Shown here: piece after piece, positions 4,954-5,266 of the stretch
Position numbering within the stretch: position 1 is the first letter of the stretch
Layout of the letters: every line of letters begins with the position of its first letter
Origin: CBFCZU01 sp965602635
Lineage (GTDB): Bacteria > Planctomycetota > Phycisphaerae > SM23-33
NCBI GenBank assembly: GCA_965602635.1
Contig: CBFCZU010000281.1
Span: 1 to 5,266, forward strand
Direction: 5' to 3'
Length of the DNA: 5,266 nucleotides
Made by a program: the position numbers and the translations under genes
Notes under the pieces: generated by a model
The model's database searches: none
What the model was told of the DNA's origin: nothing
The model's input: only the letters and a program-made list of their open reading frames with translations

Positions 4954-4979
4954 GCGGTTGGCCCTCCGGTCGCTGGCTT

Positions 4980-5266
4980 TCAGTAACCGGCCTGCTTGTC
5001 AACCACGCCTTGCAGCGGCCGGCCGGCGAGGTAGCGCTCAAGGTTCGCCAGGAAGACGCGCTCCGCGCGAGCCTGGTAGTCGGCGACCGCGCCGGAGTAG
5101 TGGGGCGTGATCAGGACGTTGGGCAGCGTCCACAGCGGATGGCCCGGCGGGAGCGGCTCGGGATCGACCACGTCCAGGCCGGCGCCGGCCAGCTTGCCGC
5201 CGCGGAGGGCCTCGACCATAGCGTCGGTGTCGACGGTGCTGCCCCGGCCGGCGTTGAAGAACAGGG
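4980..5266 (-). CDS. D-isomer-specific 2-hydroxyacid dehydrogenase, C-terminal part (5' end beyond window)
   Basis: The last 94 codons of an NAD(P)-dependent 2-hydroxyacid dehydrogenase, which interconverts 2-oxoacids and D-2-hydroxyacids in the cytoplasm; the gene continues past the right edge. The frame is open from 5264 to the TGA at 4980-4982, so an internal Met at 5219 is not the start. The visible order is the family's: FFNAGRG-x-x-VD, ALRGGKLAGAGLDVVDPEPLP, LPNVLITPH, then a terminal helix ending in VVDKQAGY. The catalytic triad is complete: Arg in NAGRG, Glu in DPEPLP 29 residues later, His in TPH 19 residues after that, as in D-lactate and glycerate/glyoxylate reductases. The nucleotide-binding GxGxxG motif is outside the window, so cofactor and substrate cannot be told. 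The VVDK-x-x-GY ending is common in glyoxylate/hydroxypyruvate reductase-like members. Its transcript would run into the 10-bp array. Confidence 0.93.
   Translation of the reverse strand, partial: LFFNAGRGSTVDTDAMVEALRGGKLAGAGLDVVDPEPLPPGHPLWTLPNVLITPHYSGAVADYQARAERVFLANLERYLAGRPLQGVVDKQAGY

Larger units (their letters stand above)
4346..4979. other. Repeat-rich noncoding region between the propeller and dehydrogenase genes
   Basis: No credible gene is present across 634 bp. The open frames here are short, repetitive in translation and lack ribosome-binding sites. From left to right it contains the propeller ribosome-binding site and promoter, two 23-bp direct repeats carrying a perfect palindrome, inverted repeats between them, a GC-rich hairpin, two heptamer arrays, and a 10-bp array just after the dehydrogenase stop. 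Each is listed separately. Confidence 0.7.

Noticed and set aside
4519..4986. Small plus-strand proteins in the repeat-rich gap
   Set aside because: Their translations are products of the heptamer and 10-bp arrays, with no ribosome-binding site or known domain.

Overview
The window looks like a GC-rich bacterial chromosome, most probably from a planctomycete (Planctomycetota). This is inferred from family content, not from a marker gene. A secreted protein combines SBBP-type beta-propeller repeats, a dockerin-like pair of calcium loops (…VDGLDYVVWSSNY…) and a C-terminal PEP-CTERM sorting tag. A large exported GH123/DUF4091-type protein lies next to it. Short tandem repeats crowd the gaps between genes. 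There are no rRNA, tRNA, CRISPR, transposase or phage genes.

Layout. 1-135 (minus): first 45 codons of an exported protein that runs off the left edge. 136-445: divergent promoter region. 446-2716 (plus): 756-residue exported protein with an N-terminal beta-sandwich, an Ig-like segment and a GH123/DUF4091-like barrel carrying an Asp-Glu pair. 2717-2830: short convergent gap with a 27-bp tandem duplication and hairpins. 2831-4345 (minus): 504-residue secreted seven-bladed beta-propeller with dockerin-like loops and a PEP-CTERM tail. A good sigma-70-type promoter (TTGCAG, 17 bp, TATACT with extended -10) lies about 105 bp upstream. 4346-4979: noncoding and dense in repeats. It holds two copies of a 23-bp repeat centred on the palindrome TTGCGCGCGCAA, inverted repeats, two different 7-bp tandem arrays and a 10-bp array in which TTCC recurs seven times in exact phase. 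4980-5266 (minus): C-terminal third of a D-2-hydroxyacid dehydrogenase that runs off the right edge.

The genes do not form one operon. The first two diverge, the second and third converge, and the third and fourth share a strand but are separated by 634 bp of repeat-rich DNA. The shared theme of the first three is export to the envelope or outside. The glycosidase-like protein would act on polysaccharide or glycoconjugate, and the propeller would be a secreted or surface-anchored scaffold or binding protein. A joint pathway is not demonstrated.

I did not find a convincing new multi-gene system. The most unusual signals are a 250-bp exact internal duplication in the propeller gene, the 10-bp-phased TTCC array, the paired 23-bp palindromic repeats upstream of the propeller promoter, and the clustering of unrelated repeats in one gap.
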